Shown here one piece after another: positions 1 to 9,606 of a stretch of DNA of 64,000 bases. The DNA lies in NCBI RefSeq assembly GCF_932526225.1, contig NC_064034.1, forward strand, positions 4,698,001 through 4,762,000. Reading direction: 5' to 3'. Numbering within the stretch: the first letter of the stretch is position 1; each line of letters starts with the position of its first letter. Below the pieces are notes generated by a model. The model did not search any database. It saw only the letters and a program-made list of their open reading frames with translations, and was not told the DNA's origin. Position numbers and translations under genes: made by a program. This DNA is from Nematostella vectensis. Lineage: Eukaryota; Cnidaria; Anthozoa; Actiniaria; Edwardsiidae.

Positions 1-477
1 CTCGTCCCATGCGCACCCGCTCTCTATCTGCATACATGGCTTGGCACGTCTCGTGTCGTAACACGTACACACCAACTTGAACTCGGAAATGTGCAGTAAC
101 GCCAGCCGCTCCTTGAGTGTGCGAGCTATCTCGTGGCACAACCTTGCGGTGTCCCTTTGCTCGTAAGTTAGGCCCTCGAAACCCTGGTCAAGTACCTCCT
201 TCAGTATCTCAAAGATCACCTTCTTGTCGAACCCTGTGATCTCCGTAGCCTTGTTATCGTTGGCGGGTTTAGGATTCACGATAGGGAAGTCTGCGTGTGA
301 TAGTGTCGAAGTTCCAAGGTCGTGTACCACTTTCTCTGGCTCAAAAAGTGATTTTCGCCGACGCGCTCTACGTGCCATCATCTTCGCGTTGACAACTGAA
401 TCAAAGCCAATCGCGGTTCCTTCATGATCACCTTTCTTCTTGGACGAAGAGGCCCGAGGGTCGACTTCCTTGCTCAT
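1..477 (-). CDS. Tctex1-domain dynein light chain, 5' part (runs off left edge)
   Basis: Reading the minus strand from the ATG at 477-475 gives 159 codons with no stop up to the window edge, so the gene is partial at its 3' end. Residues 1-80 are polar and basic, with an Arg cluster near 37-41. From about residue 83 the sequence follows the Tctex-1 fold: a helix (FDKKVIFEILKEVL), a second helix with LCHEIARTLKERL, then the strand pair FKLVCTCY and a CAWDE turn. Only the last strand, perhaps 15-25 residues, should be missing. Tctex1 light chains sit in cytoplasmic or axonemal dynein and bind intermediate chains and cargo. The long N-terminus fits the TCTEX1D/DYNLT4-5 type better than the short DYNLT1/3 type, but the exact orthologue is not resolved. 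A large transposon begins about 100 bp upstream of the start codon. The family call is firm; the subfamily is inference. Confidence 0.87.
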   Translation of the reverse strand, partial: MSKEVDPRASSSKKKGDHEGTAIGFDSVVNAKMMARRARRRKSLFEPEKVVHDLGTSTLSHADFPIVNPKPANDNKATEITGFDKKVIFEILKEVLDQGFEGLTYEQRDTARLCHEIARTLKERLALLHISEFKLVCTCYDTRRAKPCMQIESGCAWDE

Positions 478-578
478 GATAAGTTACCCAGATACAGAAA
501 AGCCTTGTTTCCTGGTCTCCTCTTCCAAGTAGAGTAGAGCTCAGTTTTGCTTCCTGAAAAATGAATTTCTAAGAAATA

Positions 579-1347
579 AGAGGCTGTCCGTCTAAGAAAC
601 GACCGGTCAATTTTCGGCTATCGAAATAATGGGTCAATTAATTCAAAATATGACAGAACTACCTCAATTATTTGTGAAAAAACATTTAATTCACTTTTTT
701 TTCGATGCGTACTACAAAATTCGAGATTCAAAATCCACGCCCTCTAATGAGCGCTCAAACATGAGCAAGATCGCCGTCTCCATAGATGAGTCTCACATTT
801 GATTCGCGACATCAACAAATAAAAAATCTATTTCAACTCAAAGACAAATGCCCAAAGAAGCCATCTGAGTGGAAAAATAATGAAAAGTAACAGAAAATTT
901 GAATATTCTCTCGCCTTAGTGATCAAAGTTCGAATCTCTGTCAAAAGCATGTAACACATTTATAATCAAAATTCTCAAAAGTGCACCACAATACGAGAGA
1001 GGCACTCAGCATTCTCAAAACATAAGTAGTTTGTCTTGACATTTTTTAAAAGAAACATTTTTGCCGTTGCGATTTTACTCCAAGAATCATTCCAAAAGGT
1101 TACAGGTTTTACCTCCAAATTCTTGTCATCTTGGACGGCCGCTGTCAATCTCAACCGATGTTTCAATTAGCGGCGCGAAAATTCCCACGATAACTTAGCT
1201 AAATACGCATCCAGGGCCATTTGAAGCGAGACATACCAGATATCTGTATTCGAAATCGTCGAAGTTTCCTTACTTGGTGACTTCTTTGCAGATTTGTGTT
1301 GCCATTGATTGAAGTAGATCGCGTGACATTCGGCTGGTTGTTTACAA
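579..1347 (+). repeat. Left terminal inverted repeat of the 5.2-kb transposon
   Basis: This arm matches the reverse complement of 4984-5756 almost end to end, with scattered substitutions and small indels. Recognisable shared blocks include GACCGGTCAATTTTCGGC near the tip and the segment ending GGCTGGTTGTTTACA near 1347. It carries outward-reading open frames on the minus strand (1167-1361 and 975-1166) whose peptides recur in the right arm. Confidence 0.9.
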
Positions 1348-1656
1348 TTCTTGTGTTTCAACGCGCCACAATGAACTCTACACCCTTACGAGCTCGAGTC
1401 GAACTAAATAGATTTGATTATCACTATCCCTATTTCTTTGAAAAGAAAAAGGGTTTAACACAGTCTAACAGTTCTGTTGTACGCGGTGAACTTGAAATGT
1501 AGCTAATGTCACGCTTTTGCTATGTCGTAAGACCGCTGACAAGGGCGTTTTTGCCGTTCGCAAGAAATAGCAGTAACATTCTTCGTTATGGCGAGCTGTT
1601 TTCTCAAGAATGGTCATTCTATTGACTGCGGCCCTTAGCGAGGACGGACATAGCTG

Positions 1657-1966
1657 GTGAAGCTAGCCGATTGTAAAGATGATATCAGCGCTCATATGCG
1701 GAAATGTCATCTCTCCCGTGCAAATATGTTCGAATACCAGGTTATATTGCAGCGAGCGGGGCTTGGACATCTTTCCCAAGGCACAATCAGCAATTTCAGA
1801 GTGTGCCCCCGACATCGGCACGAGCTAGGTAAGTACTGGAGGTCTAAGAGAACGTGTCAACACCCCCTGCACTCTACTTCCTCTAAACACGTGAAAGGCC
1901 CTAACGTGATTGGGGTGAAAATGGCAGGCGAAATCTTCGATGCAATTGGTACGCCTATTGGATCCT
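1657..1966 (+). pseudogene. Transposase-like gene, first exon (Cys/His-rich N-terminal domain)
   Basis: An open frame with no in-frame ATG at its head (a stop lies at 1651) encodes a domain with FRVCPRHRHELGKYWRS and TCQHPLH, a Cys/His pattern suggesting a metal-binding N-terminal module. The first Met in frame is at 1696. A good splice donor (GTAAGT) follows at 1967 and a matching acceptor (TTATAG) ends at 2646. This exon therefore probably joins the downstream transposase-like exon. The similarity to uncharacterised cnidarian transposon proteins is from memory of their general pattern and was not searched. The start is uncertain and the gene is dead. Confidence 0.6.
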
Positions 1967-2646
1967 GTAAGTTTTTTGAATCAAGAAAAAAAAAAAGAAC
2001 AGGACAAACATTCCTGCAAACATTTAACCTACAGAAGATGAGCGCTCAAATGCCTCCCCCCCCCCCCGTCCCCCACCACACACCCTTAAAAAAACACAAT
2101 GGGCGTGGGCGCGTAATATAAAGACAATATCTGATCGCATGCTTGATATAACGTTTACAGATAACCTTGTTGTAGATAGGGTATTTTAAATCAGAGGGGC
2201 TCTGTGTTACTCCCCAGTAAAGGGAGGGGGAGGGGGGAGTGGGTGGGTTTGTGCGCGCACCCAACTTTGTACATGTCATGCACCCAGTGCCCCCACTTCG
2301 CTACCTATATGCAAATAACGCTTTAGTAATGGAGATAAACACGACATAAATCCTGTTTCCTGGTACATTTTTGTAAAACTACTGTATGCACTGGCTGTAT
2401 CAAAAAGCACAACGCAACGATCAAGACCACGCAAAATGATGCCGATCTTGAAGCTGACTCTCTGCGAGATACGCTGGAGAACATGTCTTTTTCAGGGAAT
2501 GAGCGACTGTTAAGGTACATATGGCAGAGTATTCAATTCAGTAGTTTCACAGATTGCACATAGTATTTTGAATAATTGGAGTGTATAAGATAGCTAACCT
2601 TGGGACTAGTTTATTTTGCTAAGCAATTAGAGTTGATCTTTTATAG

Positions 2647-4806
2647 GAACAGGACCGGACACAAGCAGTACGCCGAGCCACGCCTAAGCTTTCTCAGTAC
2701 CTCTAAAGCCGCTAGAGATACCGAGACGGACTGGACACAAGCAGTACGCCGAGCCACGCCTAAGCTTTCTCAGTACCCCTAAGGCCGCTAGAGATACCGA
2801 GACGGACTGGATACCGGGCGAGTAAAAAGACAGTCACGAAGACGATGACGACGTAAATGTGTCTATTTTACAATGATGCCATGAACAAATTGAGCGAAGT
2901 GTTAGGACTACCCTTTCAACCAGTGACATCAAGGCTGAAAACAACCTGGCAACTTGCAGCAGAGTGAAAAGGATGAAATTACAGAGAAAGCTGATATTGT
3001 TTGTCGTTTGGTATGCGAAATGCTAGCGCCAAAAGCAGGAGCTGACCTTTTTGACACAGTTTGTCAGCAAGGTAGAGACGAAGCACTGAGTGAGGAGCTA
3101 GATACGCTTATGTCTGCATACAGAGATGCGCCTTCCCGTAACGTGAAGACGCAGATCCTAAGTCTATATGTTTACAGATTTCCCGCTGAAAAGCTTATGA
3201 AGCTACACGAGCCATATGAGACGATGTGTCATACGGAACACGTGTATTGAAATTGGACTCTGGTCAAAGTATCACCATGCCTAACTTCGTACGAACTGTT
3301 ACAAGATCTACTATGATTAGCCAGTTGCCTGTTGCTAAATCTTGCATTTTGGATTGGAAAGTGAATATCCTCAGGGCAGTTAACCAAGAGAAAGCCAAAC
3401 AAGACCTTTTGAAAAGCATGGAAGTGGACAAGGAGGCCTTGATAGTCATGGACTGGGCCATGAAATTTAACCCAAAGAAGTTTCGCGAAAAGCAGTCCGA
3501 GTGGTTTGGCAAAAGAGGAATTAGCTGGCACATCTCAAGCGTGATCATCAAGACGACGCAGGAAATCAATGTGACAACCTACGCACACCTGTTTGACTCT
3601 TGCACTCAGGATTGGTTTTCCGTCTTATCAATAGTGGAAAACATCAAAGAAAGAGTAAAAGAAAGTAACACATCCTTGAGAACCGTGTACTTGCGCTCAT
3701 ATGAAGCTGGCTGCTACCATAACAACAACTTGGTGGCAGCCTTGAGTGATCTCGAGAAGCGCACTGGAGTCTGTGTAAGACGACTAGACCATTCGGAGCC
3801 ACAGCACGGCAAATATATTTGTGACAGGATTTTGTGCCCGATGAAGGCTTCCTTAAAGACCTACTGCAACGAAGGACACGATGTGGCACACGCCAATGAT
3901 ATGCACACAGCGCTGTCGGAAAGGCCCGTCAAAGGCACAACTGCTGCTGTTTGTCAAATGGATGAAAGCAGAAAGTCTATTGATGTGAAGAAGATTACGG
4001 GCTTCAGCAAGTATCATAACTTTGCGTACGAGGAAGAGGAATTGCGCATGTGGCGCTGCTATGGAATAGGCCCTGGGAAACTGTTGGCATACAAGCGACT
4101 CCTTAAAAAAGGCCAGGAGAACACTGAGCTCCACTGCCTAAAACCGTTCTTTGACATTAAAGAGTTGCGAGGTTTGAAGCCATCCCGTGCGGCTTCACGA
4201 AAAGAACAGCCTTTATTTGCATGTCCAGAGCCAGGATGCCGGGAGACGTTCGTGCTGTTCGCTGACCTGGAATTGCACCTCGATGTAGGGACCCACACTG
4301 CTGAGACGACATCAACCACGTATGACGTCATTCGAAAAAAATGGGCGAATAGATGTCTAACAGTCTACCAGGAAGCAATGGTGTCTGCATTCACCGGCGC
4401 AGGAACAGCAGCCCAACCCTTCACAGGTACGACGGGCGAGCCTGAAGGATGGGCGTTACAGAAGGGACGGGGCGGGAGCGCACCATTTCCACCTATTGTA
4501 AAAGAATTTCTTATAAGAAAGTTCGAACTGGGAGAAAAAACCGGAAGAAAGAGCAACCCTTAGCAAGTGGCTATAGAAATGCGGTGCCTGAAATCAACAA
4601 ACGGTACACGGCAGTTTACGCGCGAACAATGGCTCGCCAAGCAACAAATTCAGGGTTTCTTCTCACGTCTCGCGTATACTAAGAGGAAGGGCAACAATGA
4701 GCAGATTGAAGAGGATGAAGTGGCAAAGGAAAGTGATGAGAGGGAACGACAGCGAGAGTCGGATGAGCTGTTCCTGCTGATCGGCCTAGATAGGAACACG
4801 AAGTGA
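2647..4806 (+). pseudogene. Transposase-like gene, main exon with frameshifts and an in-frame stop
   Basis: Three open segments make up one protein. 2954-3223 ends at LHEPYET. The frame then shifts by one near 3224 and continues to a TAG at 4561. Beyond the TAG the same frame continues to 4806 with REQWLAKQQIQGFFSRLA. Candidate catalytic acids are D at 3451 (VMDWAMKF), a position expected to be D but coded TAT (Tyr) at 3700 in SYEAGCYHNN, and E at 3796 (HSEPQHGK). A C2H2 finger follows, with Cys codons at 4222 and 4237 and His codons at 4276 and 4294. Upstream, a 76-bp tandem duplication adds a further frame break. The RNase H-like reading is inference; the decay is seen directly. Confidence 0.72.
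2657..2808 (+). repeat. 76-bp tandem duplication inside the transposase exon
   Basis: Two nearly identical 76-bp copies start at 2657 and 2733 (both GGACACAAGCAGTACGCC). Because 76 is not a multiple of three, the duplication breaks the reading frame. The copies differ at only about two positions, so it is recent relative to the decay of the element. Confidence 0.9.
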
Positions 4807-4983
4807 AGGAGAATTTCATACATATATACCTTTATGTGAAAGGTCCAATTGAATATTGCTCTTGAGTTACATATTGTGTTTATCTTATAATAAAAAAAAC
4901 AATCAAACAAGATAACAAACAAACGAAGGAATAAAGCAATAAATCCTCCCGCACTTACCCGTCTCTTCTATATATATATATAT

Positions 4984-5756
4984 GTAAACAACCAGCCGAA
5001 TGTCACGCGATCTATTTCAATGGCAACAAATCTTCAAAGAAGTCACCAAGTACGGAAACTTCGAAGATCGAGTACAGATATTTGGTGCGAATCCAATGTC
5101 TCGCTTCAAATGGCCTTGGATGCTTGTTTAGCTCAAGTTATTGTTGGAATTTTTGCGCCGCTATTTGAAACATATCGTTTGGGATTGACAGCGGCCGTCC
5201 AAGATGACAAGAATTTGGAGGTCAAACCTGTAACCTTTTGGAATGATTCTTGGAGTAAATTCGCAACGGCAAAAATGTTTCTTTTCACAAAAGGCCAAGA
5301 CAAACTACTTATGTTTTGAGAATGCTGAGTGCCTCTCTCGTATTGTGGTGCACTTTTGAGAATTTTGATTATAAATGTGTTACATGTTTTTGACAGAGTT
5401 TCGAACTTCGATCACTAAGGCGTGAGAATATTCAAATTTTCTGTTAATTTTCATTATTTTTTCATCTAGATGGCTTCTTTGGGCATTTTTCTTTGTGCTG
5501 AAATAGATTTTTTATTTGTTGATGTCGCGAATCAAATGTGAGACTCATCTATGGAGACGGCGATTTTTGCTCCTGTTTTGAGCGCTCATTCGAGGGCTTG
5601 GATTTTGAATCTCAAATTTTGTAGTACGCATCGAAAAAAGTGAATTAAATGTTTTTTTCACTAATAATTGAGGTAGTTCTGTCATATTTTTAACAAATTG
5701 ACCCATTATTTCGATAGCCGAAAATTGACCGGTCGTTTCTTAGACGGACAGCCTCT
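4984..5756 (-). repeat. Right terminal inverted repeat of the 5.2-kb transposon
   Basis: This is the inverted copy of the left arm. It begins just after a short (TA)n stretch at about 4972-4982 with TGTAAACAACCAGCC and ends GGACAGCCTCT at 5756. An outward open frame on the plus strand (5020-5319) includes the peptide LTAAVQDDKNLEVKP, which also occurs in the left arm. Confidence 0.88.
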
Positions 5757-5758
5757 TA

Positions 5759-8075
5759 AAGCTATTTTTGGTTTAGAACGTTCACCTTTTCAAGGTCAGT
5801 GAGCTTGTTGTTATTGATGCTCGATAGATGCATTATTCTAATATAAGCTTACTTGTGTTATATCTTCTGGTCTATATTTACTAAGAAGAATGATTCGCCC
5901 ATTCAAGAAAATAGTGGTGCTACGCGGTGTGGGGCAATCAAAGGAGCGAACACGTACACACTAACAGTTACTCCATTGGTCTTCACAGTTCAGATAATCT
6001 GACTCGATCTACAGAAACAGAATGTATACAGCTAACTTTAGTCTTTTCTTTAACAAACAATGCGTAATCAGTAATCAACAGGATGTCAATTGAATGGTTG
6101 TCATGGGTTACATGTTAGTTATTCAAGCGAAAGGCTTTATTATAATTGTTTGCCAATGATAGTATTCTTATCTCGAAACATCAAATTCTAACATCTGAAC
6201 TTAGCAAATCTATACATGTTATTTAAAAGGAGAAAATATAAGTAGTATTTACACTTTTCATGCAACAAGCCTATTAAAAAACAAGTGAATCACAAAATTA
6301 CTTGCAACAAGCAAAGATAAACTATGAATGTGCAAAATATTAGGCTGCGATAAACAATATGATGTCGTACTGTATGTTTCATAGCTATGAAAAGTCTTAT
6401 CGCTTTGCCCCAACATAGGGTTTTTCCTTGTTATGTGTTTGTTTTCTACCCTTAACATTGCTGTAGAAAGAAGCCCGCACTAGTTGGCTCAGCAATATTG
6501 CTGATTGTAAAGAATGATGCTGACTTTACAGAATGCTGTTGATTGTACACTTTTATTTTCTTTCTCTAAGGAGGATAAATTATCCATTTTCTACCGTTTG
6601 ACACCTGGACTTTAAAATGTTTATTGCGTCTAAATGTGAATGATAGTGAAAACGCAAGCATCGGGTTGTAGCCCAAATACGCGTTTAATTGTGTTAGCTT
6701 CTTGGAAAGACATGTGAATGGTTATTGCCTGTAGTGGCTTCTCAGATGAAAAACATGGGGTACAAGGGTGGCGTAGCACTGGTCTTCAACGCGTTTCCAA
6801 AGCCGTCCTTGGGGTGACCATTCGAAACACAGGGGTTCCCCTTGGGCCACCACCCCGTCCAACAACTTGACTAATCAATGCCCCCGGCGTTCCTTAAATC
6901 ATCGACGGTAGTATTCTAAGACACGCTTATTAAGGAATCTTTTATGGCCATTTCTGAATTTCTTTCTCAAGATGATGAGCCATACTTCACGTGATATACT
7001 GGATAACAAAGGGTGAAGGTCGTTACTGGAAACTGTGCTTTATTGATGCAAAACAAGATTGTGAATCAAAGCACTTAAAACCAAAACTAATAATAAATCG
7101 TTGCAGCTGAGCGAAGAATAGCTAATTGCTCTTTGAGAGTGTAGTTTAGAGATCAAAAAACGTACCGTCAATAATTAAATACGCTAAAGCCGACTTGTGT
7201 TACACTGTTAATTTGGTTTTATTTGAATATTGACATATCTTAACCGTTTGGAAATATTATTGACCAGCAATACTTTTTTGGCTTTAGCAATAGAATGGGA
7301 CCCAGTCGCTTCTAAAACGTTTATTTGCATTGTTGTTGTTGTATTTTGTAGGTGTTTCTCACAAGTCACCTCCTTGGTGTTTAGACTAAGTATTATTACA
7401 CTTTCACCATTTTTTCTTCTAAATTTTCAAGTAGTAAATACAAAATAGTATTGTAGTAAATAGTAGTAAACACAAAATAGTTTGTGTTTTCGCTTTAAAA
7501 CAAGTCCAGAATTATAACTTTTGTCAGTTGAATCTCTTAGTATTGCTTATTTCTACTAATTGTGAGGAAAACAATTATTAAGTGCTTCCTCCTTGCTTTT
7601 TGGTCATATTTTATGCCGATAATTCACCACCTGACCCGGTGCAAATAAATCATCTTAATTTTGCTCAGTTGAAAAGCGGTATGCAGTTGATTTTTTATAA
7701 ACAAGCCAATGAATTTGCACTTGTTCAACGCGGTGCTTCATGATAACACGAAAATAATAGAGAAAATTCAATTTTGCTTGTCGAGTACCCGGGGCTGGCT
7801 TTTAGGCTATTATCACGACTGTTATTATTATTTTTCCTCCTTTACAAGAAAAGGAAGTAATCAAATGTTATTCGGGTTTAATGGGTAAAGCGTAATACGA
7901 AAACCTACGACAAACACTGGCAGATCTCACAAAAGACTTCTTAAGCTACTGAGAAAAATATTGAACTAAATAAAAATGGATTTCCAACGAAGCGACACAA
8001 AAAAGAATTGGCTGATTTTATCCAAACTGGTATCACCTTCTTTTGCTAATTCTGGCTAGTTTGGTAAGAAATAAA
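5759..8075. other. Non-coding stretch, nothing firm
   Basis: AT-rich DNA with no open frame that looks coding on either strand. A short GC-richer patch at about 6755-6870 could be an old SINE or other repeat, but I could not identify box motifs with confidence. Confidence 0.5.
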
Positions 8076-8560
8076 CCCTCTGGCGTTTAGTGTTTGACGT
8101 TATTGGCTTTAACCATCTGAAGGCGGTATTTTCCCACTCCCCAAGATGCATGCTTTTGTTATTCATGTTTTTGTGAATTTTCTACGCTACTCTCGTTTCC
8201 TTCCTGTAAATTAAAACGAACAAACTCAAGGCAGGCGAAAGTTAAAACAGCATCGTTCAGAATAGATAAGAGTCCTTTGACGTTTAGTCTAATAATACAC
8301 ATGAAGCAATACCAAAATTCAATAATGCTTCAAAATGTGCTCTCTTGCTAAAATGCAATTCAATGTTCTCTTTGGTTAAGCATTTTGAATGAGTCCTCGA
8401 TGCCCTCTGGCGTAAACTGTTTGACGTTAGGTCTTTAATCACCACCGTAACTGCTCCCAAACATGCTTGTTTTTCTCATTCACGTTTTTGTGACTTTTCT
8501 GCGCTTTTCTCGTTTCCTTCCTGAACTTAAAACGACATAAATGCAAGGCAGACGAAAGCA
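8076..8560 (+). repeat. Diverged direct duplication of ~170 bp
   Basis: The segment at about 8076-8250 (CTCTGGCGTTTAGTGTTTGAC ... CTCGTTTCCTTCCTG ... AAGGCAGGCGAAAG, each part shorter than a full repeat) recurs at about 8404-8560 in the same order with substitutions and small indels. A shorter third match, GAGTCCTTTGACGTTTAG, lies between them near 8270. Origin unknown. Confidence 0.6.
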
Positions 8561-9344
8561 ACAAAAAACTGGTTTGTTAATTTTGCATTTTATAAAACAG
8601 TATAAAACCGTAGTAGAAAAGGTGGATTGTGTTCTCGTGAGTTTAGTTTGACAAATTTCAACATTTTCGTGAAGAATGGGATTTTTTTCCATGTCTACCA
8701 TTTTTTCCAAACAGAACAATTTTTTAGGTTTAAAAGCAATTCAATAATAAATGCACCCACCATTGTCATTGACTCGCAATGTTTTGAGTCCATTCATAAA
8801 ATCTCAACTCGTGGCTATTTATGATAATTATGCAACAAAGCAAATTCGGGTTGACATTTTATCGCACATTCAAAGAAACTGGGGGGGGGGGGGACTACTA
8901 CGACAGCTTGCGGCCATCCCACTCCGCCACCGTGATAACAGTGACTCAGAAAACCCGCCATAGCTTAACCTAGCCGGCGTAGCAAGCGTTCCCCCTGAGT
9001 TAGAACGCGCGAAAGCTGAATGGATCCAGTGACTTACGCAAGATTTTAACCTACCAGGCACAAAATCGCAGTTGTAATTGATATTGTTAAATGGCTGATC
9101 ATTTGCGACTTTTTTAGACACCTCTCAAAAAGTTATTTTGAAAGATGAAGTCATGTTGAGCTTTTGATTTTTGTTAAGCGAATTCCCAATTCAAACATTT
9201 GGAGATTTTCTGATAGTTTATCTCTGACAAAGACTTGTAATTTTGGTAAGACAAAATTAGATAACCTTTCAACAGTAAGAAATAACAAACTCTTAATTGG
9301 AGAATCGATGAGTTTGCGACCTCTTTATTCGTGTGTTTGATAAG
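8561..9344. other. Non-coding stretch
   Basis: No gene seen. It contains a run of about 14 G at 8881 and short AT-rich sequence. The open frames here lack codon structure or family features. Confidence 0.45.
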
Positions 9345-9348
9345 TTAA

Positions 9349-9602
9349 GGTAGTGTTACATGGGATAACATGCAACAAAAACTTTTCGCGATACATTGTA
9401 TCTTCGTAGAAAGTTTTTGACCGTGTAACATGTCGCGCAACACAACTTTCCGCGCATTTTCACTCAACAACATGTTGCGTGTTTCAGAAGGACGAATATC
9501 TGGAATAAGTTATTCCGTGTAGCATTTGTTTGGCAACAGAATGGATACAATACAATGTATCGCAAAAAGTTTTTGTTGCATGTTATCCAGTGTAACACCA
9601 CC
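9349..9602. mobile_element. 254-bp MITE, TTAA-type target site
   Basis: About 53 bp at the left end (GGTAGTGTTACATGGGATAA onward) are matched in inverted orientation at the right end (ending CCAGTGTAACACCACC). The left flank is TTAA at 9345-9348 and the right flank is TTTA at 9603-9606, a one-base variant. TTAA targets are typical of piggyBac and Kolobok elements, so this is probably a non-autonomous relative of one of them. There is no coding capacity. Confidence 0.85.
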
Positions 9603-9606
9603 TTTA

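Larger units (their letters stand above)
579..5756. mobile_element. 5.2-kb DNA transposon with ~770-bp terminal inverted repeats, TA-flanked, decayed
   Basis: The two ends are inverted copies: AGAGGCTGTCCGTCTAAG at 579 is matched by its complement ending at 5756. The similarity continues inward for about 770 bp on each side, to about 1347 on the left and from about 4984 on the right. TA dinucleotides at 577-578 and 5757-5758 flank the ends and may be the target duplication; alternatively TA is part of the repeat. Between the repeats lies a two-exon transposase-like gene on the plus strand, broken by a frameshift and a nonsense codon. The superfamily is not assigned: TA targets suggest a Tc1/mariner/IS630-like or ISL2EU-like choice, but such long inverted repeats are unusual for Tc1/mariner. 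Confidence 0.9.

Noticed and set aside
6755-6870. Possible tRNA-derived SINE
   Set aside because: The GC-richer patch has a GTTTCGAAT-like phrase, but A and B boxes with correct spacing could not be made out.
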